DNA from: DAISKN01 sp963716925 | Lineage (GTDB): Bacteria; Acidobacteriota; Vicinamibacteria; Marinacidobacterales; SMYC01 | DNA: 9,653 nucleotides | Reading direction: 5' to 3' | NCBI GenBank assembly: GCA_963716925.1 | Contig: CAVQUX010000029.1 | Coordinates: forward strand, 1 to 9,653 | Shown: piece after piece, positions 1 through 7,741 of the stretch | Position numbering within the stretch: the stretch's first letter is position 1 | Layout of the letters: every line of letters starts with the position of its first letter | Made by a program: the position numbers and the translations under genes | The notes under the pieces: model-generated | What the model was told of the DNA's origin: nothing | Seen by the model: only the letters and a program-made list of their open reading frames with translations | The model's database searches: none

Positions 1-228
1 GGCCAATCAACGAGTGTCGTCTCCATGGGGACTCGCCGCGGAACTCGACGATTTCCAGACCAACCGTTCGCGGAGACCTGTCGGTCCATTCGGGGCGCGA
101 ATTAGAACATCCTTAGAGCCTTCGTAGGACTTTGCCGGCGCTGGGCCGTAGATCACTACATAGACACACGCGATTCAAAACATGGAGCCCGTCGAAATCG
201 ATGTCAACGGGCAAAAGGAGGCTCGATC
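1..228. other. Leader region with no convincing gene
   Basis: No gene can be supported here. All three forward frames are open from base 1 to stops at about 103-127, so the tail of a gene entering from the left is possible. The frame ending with TAG at 125-127 reads most like protein (WGLAAELDDFQTN), but there is too little to identify it. A promoter for the lipoprotein gene at 229 should lie here. I saw no convincing -35/-10 pair; TTGCCG at about 132 has no well-spaced partner. Confidence 0.3.
213..221 (+). promoter_or_regulatory. Strong Shine-Dalgarno for the small lipoprotein
   Basis: AAAAGGAGG lies 7 nt before the ATG at 229. It is the best ribosome binding site in the window. It fixes the start of a gene that would otherwise be easy to miss because it is short. 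Confidence 0.75.
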
Positions 229-402
229 ATGAAAGAGATTCTCATCACCCTCGCCCTTGCGGCCGCTCTTGTTGCGTCCGCCTGTACGGACGACAGCCCC
301 CTCAGTCCGGACCCGCTGCCCGGCAACCAGCAGAATGCCTGTCAGGGCTCGGAGAGGGAGCGGCCCTGCCCGGCCGACCAATCGGGCGAAACAGGTCCAT
401 AA
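229..402 (+). CDS. Small predicted lipoprotein, 57 aa, unknown function
   Basis: The reading frame runs from ATG 229 to TAA 400-402. It starts MKEILITLALAAALVASAC: a short charged n-region, a hydrophobic stretch at about residues 4-18, and a lipobox-like A-S-A-C with Cys19 as the expected lipidated residue after signal peptidase II cleavage. The mature part would be only 39 residues. It is hydrophilic and rich in Pro, Asp, Gln and Glu, with two further cysteines (Cys38 and Cys47) that could pair. No known domain is recognised. It stands alone: the next feature downstream is on the other strand. Its start is supported by the strong Shine-Dalgarno at 213-221. A short secreted peptide or envelope-anchored small protein is possible, but function is unknown. 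Confidence 0.6.
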   Translation: MKEILITLALAAALVASACTDDSPLSPDPLPGNQQNACQGSERERPCPADQSGETGP

Positions 403-457
403 CGGCGACTGCTTATCGCACATGCGGAGCCCGCGCGGCACCGACCCGGGCACGCGG

Positions 458-478
458 GGCTCTCCCACTTCGGGAGCC
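458..478 (+). other. Hairpin in the lipoprotein 3' region
   Basis: GGCTCTCCC at 458-466 pairs with GGGAGCC at 472-478 across the loop ACTTC, leaving a two-base bulge. It has no T-tract. It is one of two hairpins between the lipoprotein stop and the end of the kinase remnant. Confidence 0.3.
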
Positions 479-516
479 GCCGATCCCGTCGAGGAGCCTT
501 CCAGTCCGAGAGACGC

Positions 517-555
517 GGCGCCTTGGCTCCCCAAAGCGGCGCCCTCTCTTTGTCT
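517..555 (+). terminator. Possible terminator downstream of the lipoprotein
   Basis: GGCGCC at 517-522 pairs with GGCGCC at 538-543, and TTGG at 523-526 pairs with CCAA at 531-534, giving a 10-pair stem with a CTCC loop and a 3-nt bulge (AGC). It is followed on the + strand by CTCTCTTTGTCT, which is T-rich but not a clean T-run. It lies 115 nt after the lipoprotein stop and abuts the end of the convergent kinase remnant. It could therefore act as a terminator, imperfect in both directions. Confidence 0.35.
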
Positions 556-697
556 ACTGCGCAGCGGGCACGCGGCGCTTCCGCTCCTCGAACCACCGGG
601 AGGATAACGTTGAAGTGGTTGATCGCAGGCCTCGCGGGCGGTTTCTGGGGAGAAGGCTTGCCCTCCGCCCGATAGAAAGGCGCGGCCCTTCATGTCC
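554..697 (-). pseudogene. C-terminal remnant of a third kinase/propeller paralogue
   Basis: Read on the minus strand, this stretch ends in FNVILRWFEERKRRVPAAQ then TAG at 556-554. Genes A and B end in the matching tails WFEELKRRVPTTDNAR and WFEELKRRVPTSPPER. The DNA at about 571-595 also closely matches the end of gene B at about 7517-7545. One extra G in the run at 598-600 splits FNVIL from RWFEE. Further upstream the frame reads KPSPQKPPARPAINH, and GRAFL near 680 recalls the GRFLMIKPS of copy B; support is strong to about 632 and tentative to about 697. Nothing of the kinase, membrane segment or propeller remains. It is either a deletion scar or the end of a gene whose body has been replaced. 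It lies just downstream of, and on the same strand as, the FHA regulator. Confidence 0.6.
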
Positions 698-706
698 AGC
701 CGGATT

Positions 707-720
707 CGAAGCCGGCTTCG
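707..720. repeat. 14-bp perfect palindrome
   Basis: CGAAGCCGGCTTCG is its own reverse complement. It sits inside a broader imperfect inverted repeat at 698-717 (AGCCGG...CCGGCT). It lies between the kinase remnant and the FHA regulator stop, in sequence with no gene. No poly-T follows, so a terminator role is not evident. Confidence 0.45.
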
Positions 721-840
721 TTTGAGGGCTGGAGCTCGAATCACGGCCGACGGTCCGCTGCGAATTTCAGAGTTCCCTGAGAAGTCCGTTAGGACTCTTC
801 CCAGGCCCCGCGTCGTATACTTCGGCCGGCGCTCTCTCCC

Positions 841-1491
841 TCAACTTCCGGCGAAGGAGCGCGTCGAGCGGAGACGGGAGTGAGAGCGGTAGGTGAGCTC
901 GATTGCGCCGACGCGGATCTCGTCGCCGTCCTGGAGCTGCGCCGATCCCTCGATCCGGGCGCCGTTCAAGTGGGTGCCGTTCTTGCTGCCCAGGTCCGCC
1001 AGCATCGCCTGGCCCGCCTCGAGAAGGATGCGCGCATGATGACGCGAGATCGTGGAGGATCCGAGACTGACCCGACAGTCGCTGCTCCGCCCGATCAGGT
1101 TCTCTCCGGGGGCGAGGGTGATTTCCTTGGATCCCAAGAACAAGCTGGCGCCGGCCTCCTCCGGAGAGGCATTCCCGGAATCCGTATCGACTGCCGGTCC
1201 GTGAAACGCGTAGCCATACCGGTGCAGCGTGCGAATGAAGCGAGGGCTCCGCGGCTCGTCGCCGAGGGCAGCGCGCAGCTCGGCGACGAGGTTGTGGAGA
1301 CTCGCATCCGAGACGAACGTGTTCGGCCAGAGCAGCTCGTGGAGCTTCTCCTTCGAGAACGCGCGCGGACGCTGGTCCACGAGGATGGTGAGAAGCTCGA
1401 AGGCTTTGGGCGAGAGAGGAACCGACTCGCCACTCCGACGCAGGAGTCGGGCCTCTCGAATGAGCTCGCAATCACCGAAGAGGAGGGGCAT
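841..1491 (-). CDS. Winged-helix (OmpR/PhoB-type) and FHA domain transcription regulator
   Basis: This is an intact 216-aa protein, predicted cytoplasmic. Residues 1-97 form an OmpR/PhoB/CadC-type winged helix: FGDCEL start, SPKAFELLTILV core helix, recognition helix at about 61-76, and wing FIRTLHRYGYAF at 85-96. After a linker of about 20 residues, residues 118-203 form an FHA domain with the phosphothreonine-binding positions present: GRS at 134-136, SRHH at 149-152, and LGSKNGTHLNG at 167-177. There is no receiver domain and no BTAD domain. By family knowledge FHA domains bind phosphothreonine peptides, so control by Ser/Thr kinases such as A and B is a fair inference. The ATG at 1491 fits the family N-terminus, but no Shine-Dalgarno precedes it, so the transcript may be leaderless. 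The gene diverges from the TonB receptor across 44 bp. Mycobacterial EmbR is the nearest known idea but has an extra BTAD domain. Confidence 0.88.
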   Translation of the reverse strand: MPLLFGDCELIREARLLRRSGESVPLSPKAFELLTILVDQRPRAFSKEKLHELLWPNTFVSDASLHNLVAELRAALGDEPRSPRFIRTLHRYGYAFHGPAVDTDSGNASPEEAGASLFLGSKEITLAPGENLIGRSSDCRVSLGSSTISRHHARILLEAGQAMLADLGSKNGTHLNGARIEGSAQLQDGDEIRVGAIELTYRSHSRLRSTRSFAGS

Positions 1492-1535
1492 CGTCGCGAC
1501 GGAATGGTACCGGGCCCTCAGGCCGGAGGCAAACC
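1492..1535. promoter_or_regulatory. Short divergent intergenic region with palindromes
   Basis: Only 44 bp separate the regulator and receptor start codons, so promoters and any operator must be packed here or inside the genes. It holds a perfect 10-bp palindrome CGTCGCGACG at 1492-1501, directly against the regulator start codon, followed by GGTACC at 1506-1511 and GGGCCC at 1512-1517. The palindrome could be an operator for the regulator or chance in GC-rich DNA. No -35/-10 pair is convincing. Confidence 0.35.
1525..1529 (+). promoter_or_regulatory. Ribosome binding site of the TonB receptor
   Basis: GGAGG sits 6 nt before ATG 1536. It supports this start and the signal peptide that begins there. 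Confidence 0.6.
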
Positions 1536-2390
1536 ATGAGAGCTTTGCTCATCCTCCTTTCGCTGGCGAGCCCCCTTCTGGGACAGACCTACCACGGCGG
1601 AATTCGGGGTGTGGTGCGGGACGCCGGCGGCGTCATTCCCGGCGCCGCGGTCACTGTTCGGAGCGAGTCCACCCGGACGACCCGTACGACGGTCACGAAT
1701 GACGTCGGCCAGTACGCCTTTCCCAGCCTGCAGCCGGGAACTTACACGGTCGCGGTGGAGGTCCAGGGCTTCGCCCCCTACGAGCGGCCGGGAGTGGAAG
1801 TCGGAGTCCAGAGCTTCTTCGTGCTCGACGTTCAGCTCGAGATCGGAGGGGTCGCCGAGTCCATCGTGGTCAACGCCGAATCCCCGGTCCTGGAAACAGC
1901 CGACGCGTCGCGCGGGTCCTCGCTCGAGGGGGTCGAGCTGGAAACACTTCCCACGGCGTCCCGGAACCCCTTCTACATGGCGATCACCACTCCGAACGTG
2001 GTTCCGAGTGGCGTTCCCGAGTTCAATCGAATGCAGGATCAGAACGCCACCGCCAACTTCTCCATCGGCGGCGGGCCGCGAGGCGCCAACAACTACACCA
2101 TCGACGGAATCTCCATCACCGACCTGAGAAACCGGGCGGTCATCATTCCCAGCATCGAATCCGTCGAAGAGGTCAAGATCCAGGTGAGCACCTACGACGC
2201 GGAAATGGGACGGACGGGAGGCGGTGTTTTCAACACCCTTCACAAGTCGGGCTCGAACGCGTGGCATGGAAGCGCGCTGGTGCAGAACCGGCCTCCATGG
2301 GCGACGGGCCAGCTCTACTTCGCGAAGCAGGCGAACGAGCCGAAGCCCGATGGCTACTACTGGCTCTACGGAGGGTCCGGGGGAGGTCCC
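1536..2390 (+). CDS. TonB receptor segment 1: signal peptide, regulatory-like domain and plug
   Basis: This is the first readable part of the receptor, about 285 residues. IRGVVRDAGGVIPGAAVTV followed by GQYAFPSLQPGTYTVAVE is the classic carboxypeptidase-regulatory/Cna-like fold. The plug shows NNYTIDGISITD, VEEVKIQVSTYDAEMGRTGG and KSGSNAWHGSA, all standard for this receptor class. Family-like sequence ends at YGGSGGGP. The same frame stays open to 3101 but turns into arginine-rich nonsense, so a stop at 3101 would be an artefact. Confidence 0.85.
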
Positions 2391-3190
2391 GATCATCCCG
2401 AACCGGACGTTCTTCTGGGCGGCGACCGAGGGGTACCGCACGAGCGTCGCCCGGAATACGCTTCTCGTTCTTCCCACGGCGGCGGAAGCGCGCGGAGACT
2501 TCTCGCAATCGAACCGGATCCTCTACGATCCGCTCACCACGAGGCCGGATCCAAATCACCCCGGCCAGTACATACGCGATCCTTTTCCCGGAAACATGAT
2601 CCCCGACGACCGACTCAATCCGGTCGGTCTCAATCTGGCGGCTTTTCTCGCCGCCCGCGGCTCGGGCGAGGTGAGCGCGAGCGCTTCCGTGGTGGACGCC
2701 GCCGATCAGTTCTCTTTCAACCTCCAGCACCAGTTCAGCGATCGCAACTCTCTGAGCGGGACCTACATGTACTACGACTCCGACGAGCCCTTTCCGCTCT
2801 TCTACGGAGGGCCTTCGGATCCGAACAACGGCGAGCTCTTCCGCCAGGTCCACTTCCTCGCGGTGAACGACACCTGGGTCGTGAGCGACGATACCGTGCT
2901 CTCCTTTCGGTACGGGTACTTCGCGTTTACGGACGAGGTGCGCTATCCCACCTACGATCCGGGACAGCTCGGTTTCTCGTCGAACTACCTTTCCCAGATC
3001 ACGGGCCAGGTCTTCCCCGAGATCTCCGTCGCGGACTACGGAGAAGGGTTTACCACCCACGGCACGTTGGACTCGGACGACGTCCTCCATTTCTCCCATG
3101 AGGTGAACGGCACCGCATCGAAGCTCGTCGGCAATCACACCCTGAAGTTCGGGGCCGGCTATCGCCGGATCGGAAGCGAGTACTTTCCTC
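2391..3190 (+). CDS. TonB receptor segment 2: first part of the barrel
   Basis: It continues segment 1 in the +1 frame with IIPNRTFFWAATEGYRTS, the usual GGP-x-x-x-NRTFF-x-x-x-EG junction into the barrel. Alternating aromatic beta-strands follow (FSFNLQHQFSDRNSLSGTY, TVLSFRYGYFAFTDE) up to HTLKFGAGYRRIGSEYF. The ATG at 2224 in this frame lies within segment 1 and is not a real start. The next break is at about 3181-3205. Confidence 0.75.
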
Positions 3191-4363
3191 CCCGGCCCCG
3201 CCGCGGGGAGCTTCGAGTTCGACCGGGGCTTCACCGCCGGCCCCGATCCCACCAACCCGGCTCGGAGTTCGGGCGATTCGCTGGCGAGCCTCCTTCTCGG
3301 CTTTCCCGCAGGAGGCGAGCTGCCGCGGAACACGGCTTTCGAGTATCTCATCGACTACTTCGGAGGATTCATCCAGGACGACTGGCGCGTGAGCGAGAGC
3401 ATCGTCCTGAACCTCGGCCTTCGGCTCGAGCATGAGACCGGACTTCGTGAGAAGAACGACCAGTCGGTCGTGGGTTTCGACCGCGAGACCGCCTGGCCGG
3501 TCCAGCCCGTCCCCGGCATGACGCTCCGCGGGGGCCTCATGTACGCGGGGGTCGACGGCAATCCGACGGAAGAGGGCGACCCCACCGCTCTCAAATGGGG
3601 ACCTAGAGCCGGACTCTCCTGGTCGCTCGACGAAAGAACGGTCCTGCGCGGGGGATTCGGCCTGTTCTGGGCCCCTTACCAACCCACGCCTCCCGCCGCG
3701 CGCGCGCGCGGATACAGCGCCCTCACGCCCTACCGCGCTTCCACTGACGGGGGGCTGACGCCCGCGGGAACACTGACCGACCCGTTCCCGCAAGGGGTCG
3801 AGGAGCCGGCGGGGGCGAGCCGGGGCCTCCTGACAGGAGCGGGCACGAATGTCGAGTTCCCCGATCAGTTTCGAAAGTCCGCCTACGTCCAGCAGTATTC
3901 CATCGAGGTGCAGCGGGAGCTCTCGGGATTGCTCGTCCTGTCGGCGGGCTATCTCGGAAGCCGTTCGGAGCGGCTCGGGCTCAGTAGCGGACAGTCCGCC
4001 GTCTCGGTCAACATCAATCAGGTCGATCCGCGCTACCTCGAGCTCGGCTCGGAGCTGTTGACGCCGGTCGAGAACCCCTTCTACGGAGACGCGAGGTTCG
4101 GAACGTTGAGCCAGAGCCCGACGACGACCCGATCCCAGCTTCTCCGCCCGTACCCGCAGTTCCTGTCGACCTTGGCCTCCCAGATGAGCGAGGGGCGAAG
4201 GCGATACGACGCGATGACGTTCGAAACCGAGCGGAGGTTTCGGCGCGGATGGGGGGCGCGGGTCAATTACACGTTCAGTCGCACCAGTGACAACGTCGGC
4301 GGAGAGGCGAATGCGTTTTCGAACCGGCCCCAGGGGTTCCTGAACAGCTACGACCTCGATTAG
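3191..4363 (+). CDS. TonB receptor segment 3: middle of the barrel, ending at an in-frame TAG
   Basis: It continues with AGSFEFDRGFTAG, then FGGFIQDDWRVSESIVLNLG, a hallmark barrel motif (Q-D-D-W-R near a strand giving N-L-G-L-R), and later SAYVQQYSIEVQRELSG and RGWGARVNYTFSRTSDN. An ATG at 3389 lies within the domain and is not a true start. Reading stops at TAG 4361-4363 after NSYDLD, and the receptor resumes in the same frame with EYSRSITDTPHRLNVSG. The stop is therefore a single-codon change in an otherwise continuous gene. Confidence 0.75.
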   Translation, partial: PGPAAGSFEFDRGFTAGPDPTNPARSSGDSLASLLLGFPAGGELPRNTAFEYLIDYFGGFIQDDWRVSESIVLNLGLRLEHETGLREKNDQSVVGFDRETAWPVQPVPGMTLRGGLMYAGVDGNPTEEGDPTALKWGPRAGLSWSLDERTVLRGGFGLFWAPYQPTPPAARARGYSALTPYRASTDGGLTPAGTLTDPFPQGVEEPAGASRGLLTGAGTNVEFPDQFRKSAYVQQYSIEVQRELSGLLVLSAGYLGSRSERLGLSSGQSAVSVNINQVDPRYLELGSELLTPVENPFYGDARFGTLSQSPTTTRSQLLRPYPQFLSTLASQMSEGRRRYDAMTFETERRFRRGWGARVNYTFSRTSDNVGGEANAFSNRPQGFLNSYDLD

Positions 4364-4884
4364 GAGTACAGTCGCTCGATCACCGATACCCCTCATCGAT
4401 TGAACGTCTCGGGAATCGTCGAGCTTCCCCTGGGTGTGACTTTTTCGGTCACCGGCTACTTGCAGAGCGGCTTTCCCGTCGCGGTGTTCCAAGGCCTCAA
4501 CAACACCGGTCTCCTCGGTGACCTGCAGCGACCGAACGTCGCGACCGGTGTCGAGCCGGGGCACGAGGGAAGCACGGAGGAGAATCTGGGAAGCTTCCTG
4601 AACCGGACGGCGTGGACCCAGGCCTCGGCCTTCACGTTCGGAAACGCGCCGCGAACCGACACGAGCGTGCGGACGCCCTCGCGCAACAACTGGGACGTCG
4701 CCCTCCAGAAAGATCTTTCCGTCGGCGCCGGGAGCCTCCTGCTGAGGGTCGAAGTCATCAACCTGTTCGACCACGCCGACTTCAGCGGTCCGGTGGGTAA
4801 CTTCAGCTCTCCGAATTTCGGAAAGATCTGGGCGTCGGAGGATTCCCGAGGCTCGCCCAGTTCACCGTGCGTTATCAGTGGTAG
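4364..4884 (+). CDS. TonB receptor segment 4: C-terminal barrel strands
   Basis: In the same frame as segment 3, TPHRLNVSGIVELPLG and EVINLFDHADF are the usual last strands of these receptors. One missing G in the run 4830-4832 shifts the last 17 codons. With it restored, the end reads GGFPRLAQFTVRYQW then TAG 4882-4884, a good outer-membrane C-terminus. Without it the frame runs to 4999 into the antisense of kinase gene A. The ATG at 4400 is not a real start. Confidence 0.7.
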
Positions 4885-5094
4885 GCACGCGTCGCTTCAA
4901 TTCCTCGAACCAGCCTTGAACCAGCTGGATGCGGAGCGGCGCGGTTCCTCCGCGCCGGGCTTGATCATGAGCAACCGGCCATCGGGTGCGATGTCGTAGC
5001 TCGAACCGTAGATGATTCCGACGTAGCGTTCTTCGAAGAGCATCTGCGGTCTGCCGCTCCTCACCGCAGGCGCGGTTTCGATGGACACCGCCAT
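4862..5094 (-). CDS. Gene A segment: C-terminal tail
   Basis: MAVSIETAPAVRSGRPQML leads through YDIAPDGRLLMIKPG to the break at 4945-4946, after which the tail reads TAPLRIQLVQGWFEELKRR and ends at TGA 4862. The same tail closes copy B and the remnant at 554. It is the conserved last strand and helix of the propeller module. The last 23 nt lie antisense to the end of the TonB receptor. Confidence 0.65.
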
Positions 5095-5807
5095 GATGGT
5101 TCGAGTCTGAGCCGAGGGCAGCGTGTAGAAAATCTCGTCGCCGTCGGGGCCCAGACTGGCTCGACACCGCCTTCGCTCGAGACTTGCCGTGGACCGCCGG
5201 ATCCCGGGAAAGGTTGAATGAAAAGTTCCTCATTCCAGTTGTATGCGATCCAGCGGCCGTCGGGAGAAAATCGTGGCTTGTTCGGCTTTCCCGAAGCCTT
5301 CGCGAAGGGCTCGATGCGGGGTTCTCCGTCGGGACGGAGGACGGCCAGGGACCAGTCGTCCGATGGGTCGGTTTCCATGTACACGAGCGCCTTTCCGTCG
5401 GGGGACCAGTCGTAAGGCCACTGGCGAAGGTCGCTCTCCGTCAGCCGCTCAGCGACGCCCGTGCCATCGGCGGGTTTCCAGAACAGATTCCGGGCCTCAC
5501 CTGTGCCGGATGCGAACGTGATACGACTGCCGTCCGGTGTCCACACGGGGGCCTCGTTGAAGCCCTCGAACGTGACGCGGTGCTCGGTCCCGCGCGAAAG
5601 GTCGTAGACCCAGATATCCTTGCCGTCCGCCTTCTCGATCGAGACGGCTAGCTGCGTTCCGTTGGGGGAGAGCCGCGGAGTCGAGAACGCTCGGGGGCCA
5701 GAGAGACCTTCCTCCCGCCCGGTTCGGTCCACCCATACGAGAGTTCGTCCTTCGAGCAAAGGACGGGGAACGTAAACCAGGGTTCCGTCCTCCGCGATGT
5801 TGAAGGA
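5061..5807 (-). CDS. Gene A segment: second half of the PD40 propeller
   Basis: It starts after the premature TGA with SFNIAEDGTLVYVPRP and carries the blades RLSPNGTQLAVSI, WTPDGSRITFASG, WSPDGKALVYMET and FSPDGRWIAYNWN, the S-P-D-G motif of TolB/PD40 repeats. After VEPVWAP the frame is lost at the C-run 5146-5149; the next frame continues DGDEIFYTLPSAQTRTIMA. The TTG at 5759 lies in mid-domain and is not a start. Confidence 0.7.
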   Translation of the reverse strand, partial: SFNIAEDGTLVYVPRPLLEGRTLVWVDRTGREEGLSGPRAFSTPRLSPNGTQLAVSIEKADGKDIWVYDLSRGTEHRVTFEGFNEAPVWTPDGSRITFASGTGEARNLFWKPADGTGVAERLTESDLRQWPYDWSPDGKALVYMETDPSDDWSLAVLRPDGEPRIEPFAKASGKPNKPRFSPDGRWIAYNWNEELFIQPFPGSGGPRQVSSEGGVEPVWAPTATRFSTRCPRLRLEPSWRCPSKPRLR

Positions 5808-5814
5808 TCAGCCG

Positions 5815-6483
5815 TCATTTGGGACTGCCGTTCACGTTCTCGACGACCAGGACCGAGGGGCCCGAGATTTCCAGACGGCGGACGTCGAAGGGCGCGGCGA
5901 AGATGGAGTTTCCCCTCCCGTAGACGAGGTGCCCCGTGGGAGCGAAACGGGCGGAGAATGCGTTCTCCAGTAACCGTTTCCTTTCACGTGTCGCGAGCGT
6001 CAAGACCTCAATACCGAAGTTGCCGTTTTTGTCATGACGAGTGACGAGCAGGGCTTCGCCTCCCGGAAGCTTTGGGGCTTGTGGAAGTCGAGCTCGCCCT
6101 TTTCCGCCTCCCGCTCGAGGAGCGGCGTCGGCTCTCCGCCCTCCGCGGAGACCTGCAGGAGACCAGAAGGCGATGCTGCCGAAGACGATGGTCCCGTCTT
6201 CTCTCCAGTTCGCGCCGATGACGTCGTCGACGTCACAGAGAGTGACGGGCTCTCCCCCGCCGACCGGGATCTTCTTGAGCTTCCCGTCGGCGAAGAAGCC
6301 AATCCATTGCCCATCCGGTGAGAAGAAGGGCGAATTCGCACGCTGCGGTCCCCTCAGAGGCCGCGGTGAGAGCTGATCCAGGGGTTGCAGGTGCCGCCAG
6401 TTCGCGCGCAAACACGAGACGCGAACCATCCGGGAAACGATTACGCGCCAGCAATCGGGCGTCCGTCGGCGGTTGAATGACAA
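5815..6483 (-). CDS. Gene A segment: first half of the PD40 propeller
   Basis: Readable propeller sequence includes FFSPDGQWIGFFADGKLKK and EPVTLCDVDDVIGANW, then LPGGEALLVTRHDKNGNFG and FAPTGHLVYGRGNSIFAAPF, matching copy B closely. The first 20 or so residues from the ATG at 6483 are the wrong frame. A stretch at about 6072-6167 is also read out of frame: the true sequence there is SGLLQVSAEGGEPTPLLE, in the next frame. It ends at GSPK then TGA at 5815, just before the next break. Confidence 0.65.
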   Translation of the reverse strand: MSFNRRRTPDCWRVIVSRMVRVSCLRANWRHLQPLDQLSPRPLRGPQRANSPFFSPDGQWIGFFADGKLKKIPVGGGEPVTLCDVDDVIGANWREDGTIVFGSIAFWSPAGLRGGRRADAAPRAGGGKGRARLPQAPKLPGGEALLVTRHDKNGNFGIEVLTLATRERKRLLENAFSARFAPTGHLVYGRGNSIFAAPFDVRRLEISGPSVLVVENVNGSPK

Positions 6484-6528
6484 AACGTCTCACCGCGTGG
6501 GGCGGAAGATCGCTTCCGCCAGAAAGAA

Positions 6529-7491
<963 letters not shown>

Positions 7492-7493
7492 GG

Positions 7494-7741
7494 TTATCGC
7501 TCGGGAGGCGACGTGGGGACGCGGCGCTTCAGCTCCTCGAACCAGCCCTGGACCAGCTGAATGCGGAGAGGTGTTATTTCGTCTTCGCTCGGCTTGATCA
7601 TCAGGAACCGGCCGTCGGCAGCGATGTCAAAGCTCGCGCCGTAGGGCGCGCGGACGTACCTCTGCTCGAAAAGCTTCTGCGGTCTGCCGCTCCTCACAGA
7701 CGGCGAGGTTTCGATTGCGACCGCCATCGCGGTGAATAAGT
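7494..7741 (-). CDS. Gene B segment: C-terminal tail
   Basis: After the break it reads LFTAMAVAIETSPSVRSGRP, then FDIAADGRFLMIKPS and LRIQLVQGWFEELKRR, ending TAA at 7496-7494. Only two bases (7492-7493) separate this stop from the GTG of gene A, which fits translational coupling. Confidence 0.7.

Larger units (their letters stand above)
1536..4884 (+). pseudogene. TonB-dependent receptor with carboxypeptidase-regulatory-like N-terminal domain, frame broken
   Basis: This is an outer-membrane beta-barrel receptor of the large Acidobacteriota/Oar-like type, which takes up ligands with energy from TonB; the substrate cannot be told. In order: signal peptide MRALLILLSLASPLLG, an Ig-like carboxypeptidase regulatory domain at about residues 20-105, a plug to about residue 250, then the barrel, ending in VRYQW with the C-terminal aromatic residue typical of outer-membrane proteins. 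As given, the frame is broken by one extra base at about 2379-2391, one extra base at about 3181-3205, an in-frame TAG at 4361-4363, and one missing base at the GGG run 4830-4832. Corrected, it is 3348 nt and 1115 aa, a normal family length. The protein is convincing on both sides of every break. Either sequence error or recent inactivation could explain this. The 3' end overlaps kinase gene A by 23 bp. Confidence 0.85.

Noticed and set aside
610..675. A 21-codon + strand frame from TTG with GGGAGG upstream, reading MKWLIAGLAGG like a signal peptide
   Set aside because: It lies antisense to the kinase-tail remnant, whose similarity to genes A and B explains this sequence better.
132..744. Long overlapping open frames on both strands of the leader region (up to 197 codons)
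   Set aside because: They are Arg/Pro-rich, with no domain, no ribosome binding site, and conflict with the better supported lipoprotein and kinase tail.
880..1539. A 219-codon + strand frame
   Set aside because: It is antisense to the winged-helix/FHA gene, whose domains are clear.
1518..2477. A 319-codon open frame on the minus strand
   Set aside because: It is antisense to the signal peptide and plug of the receptor, with no recognisable motif.
3050..4774. A 574-codon open frame on the minus strand
   Set aside because: It is antisense to convincing TonB receptor sequence, and its composition is Arg/Gly/Glu-rich with no domain; such frames are common in GC-rich DNA.
2379..4832. Programmed frameshifting as the cause of the receptor frame changes
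   Set aside because: Three shifts in different directions plus a TAG in one structural gene do not fit a regulated mechanism; no conserved slippery signal was seen.
4361..5810. TAG 4361 as pyrrolysine or TGA 5808 as selenocysteine
   Set aside because: No supporting element was seen, the positions are not catalytic, and other breaks in the same genes point to error or decay.
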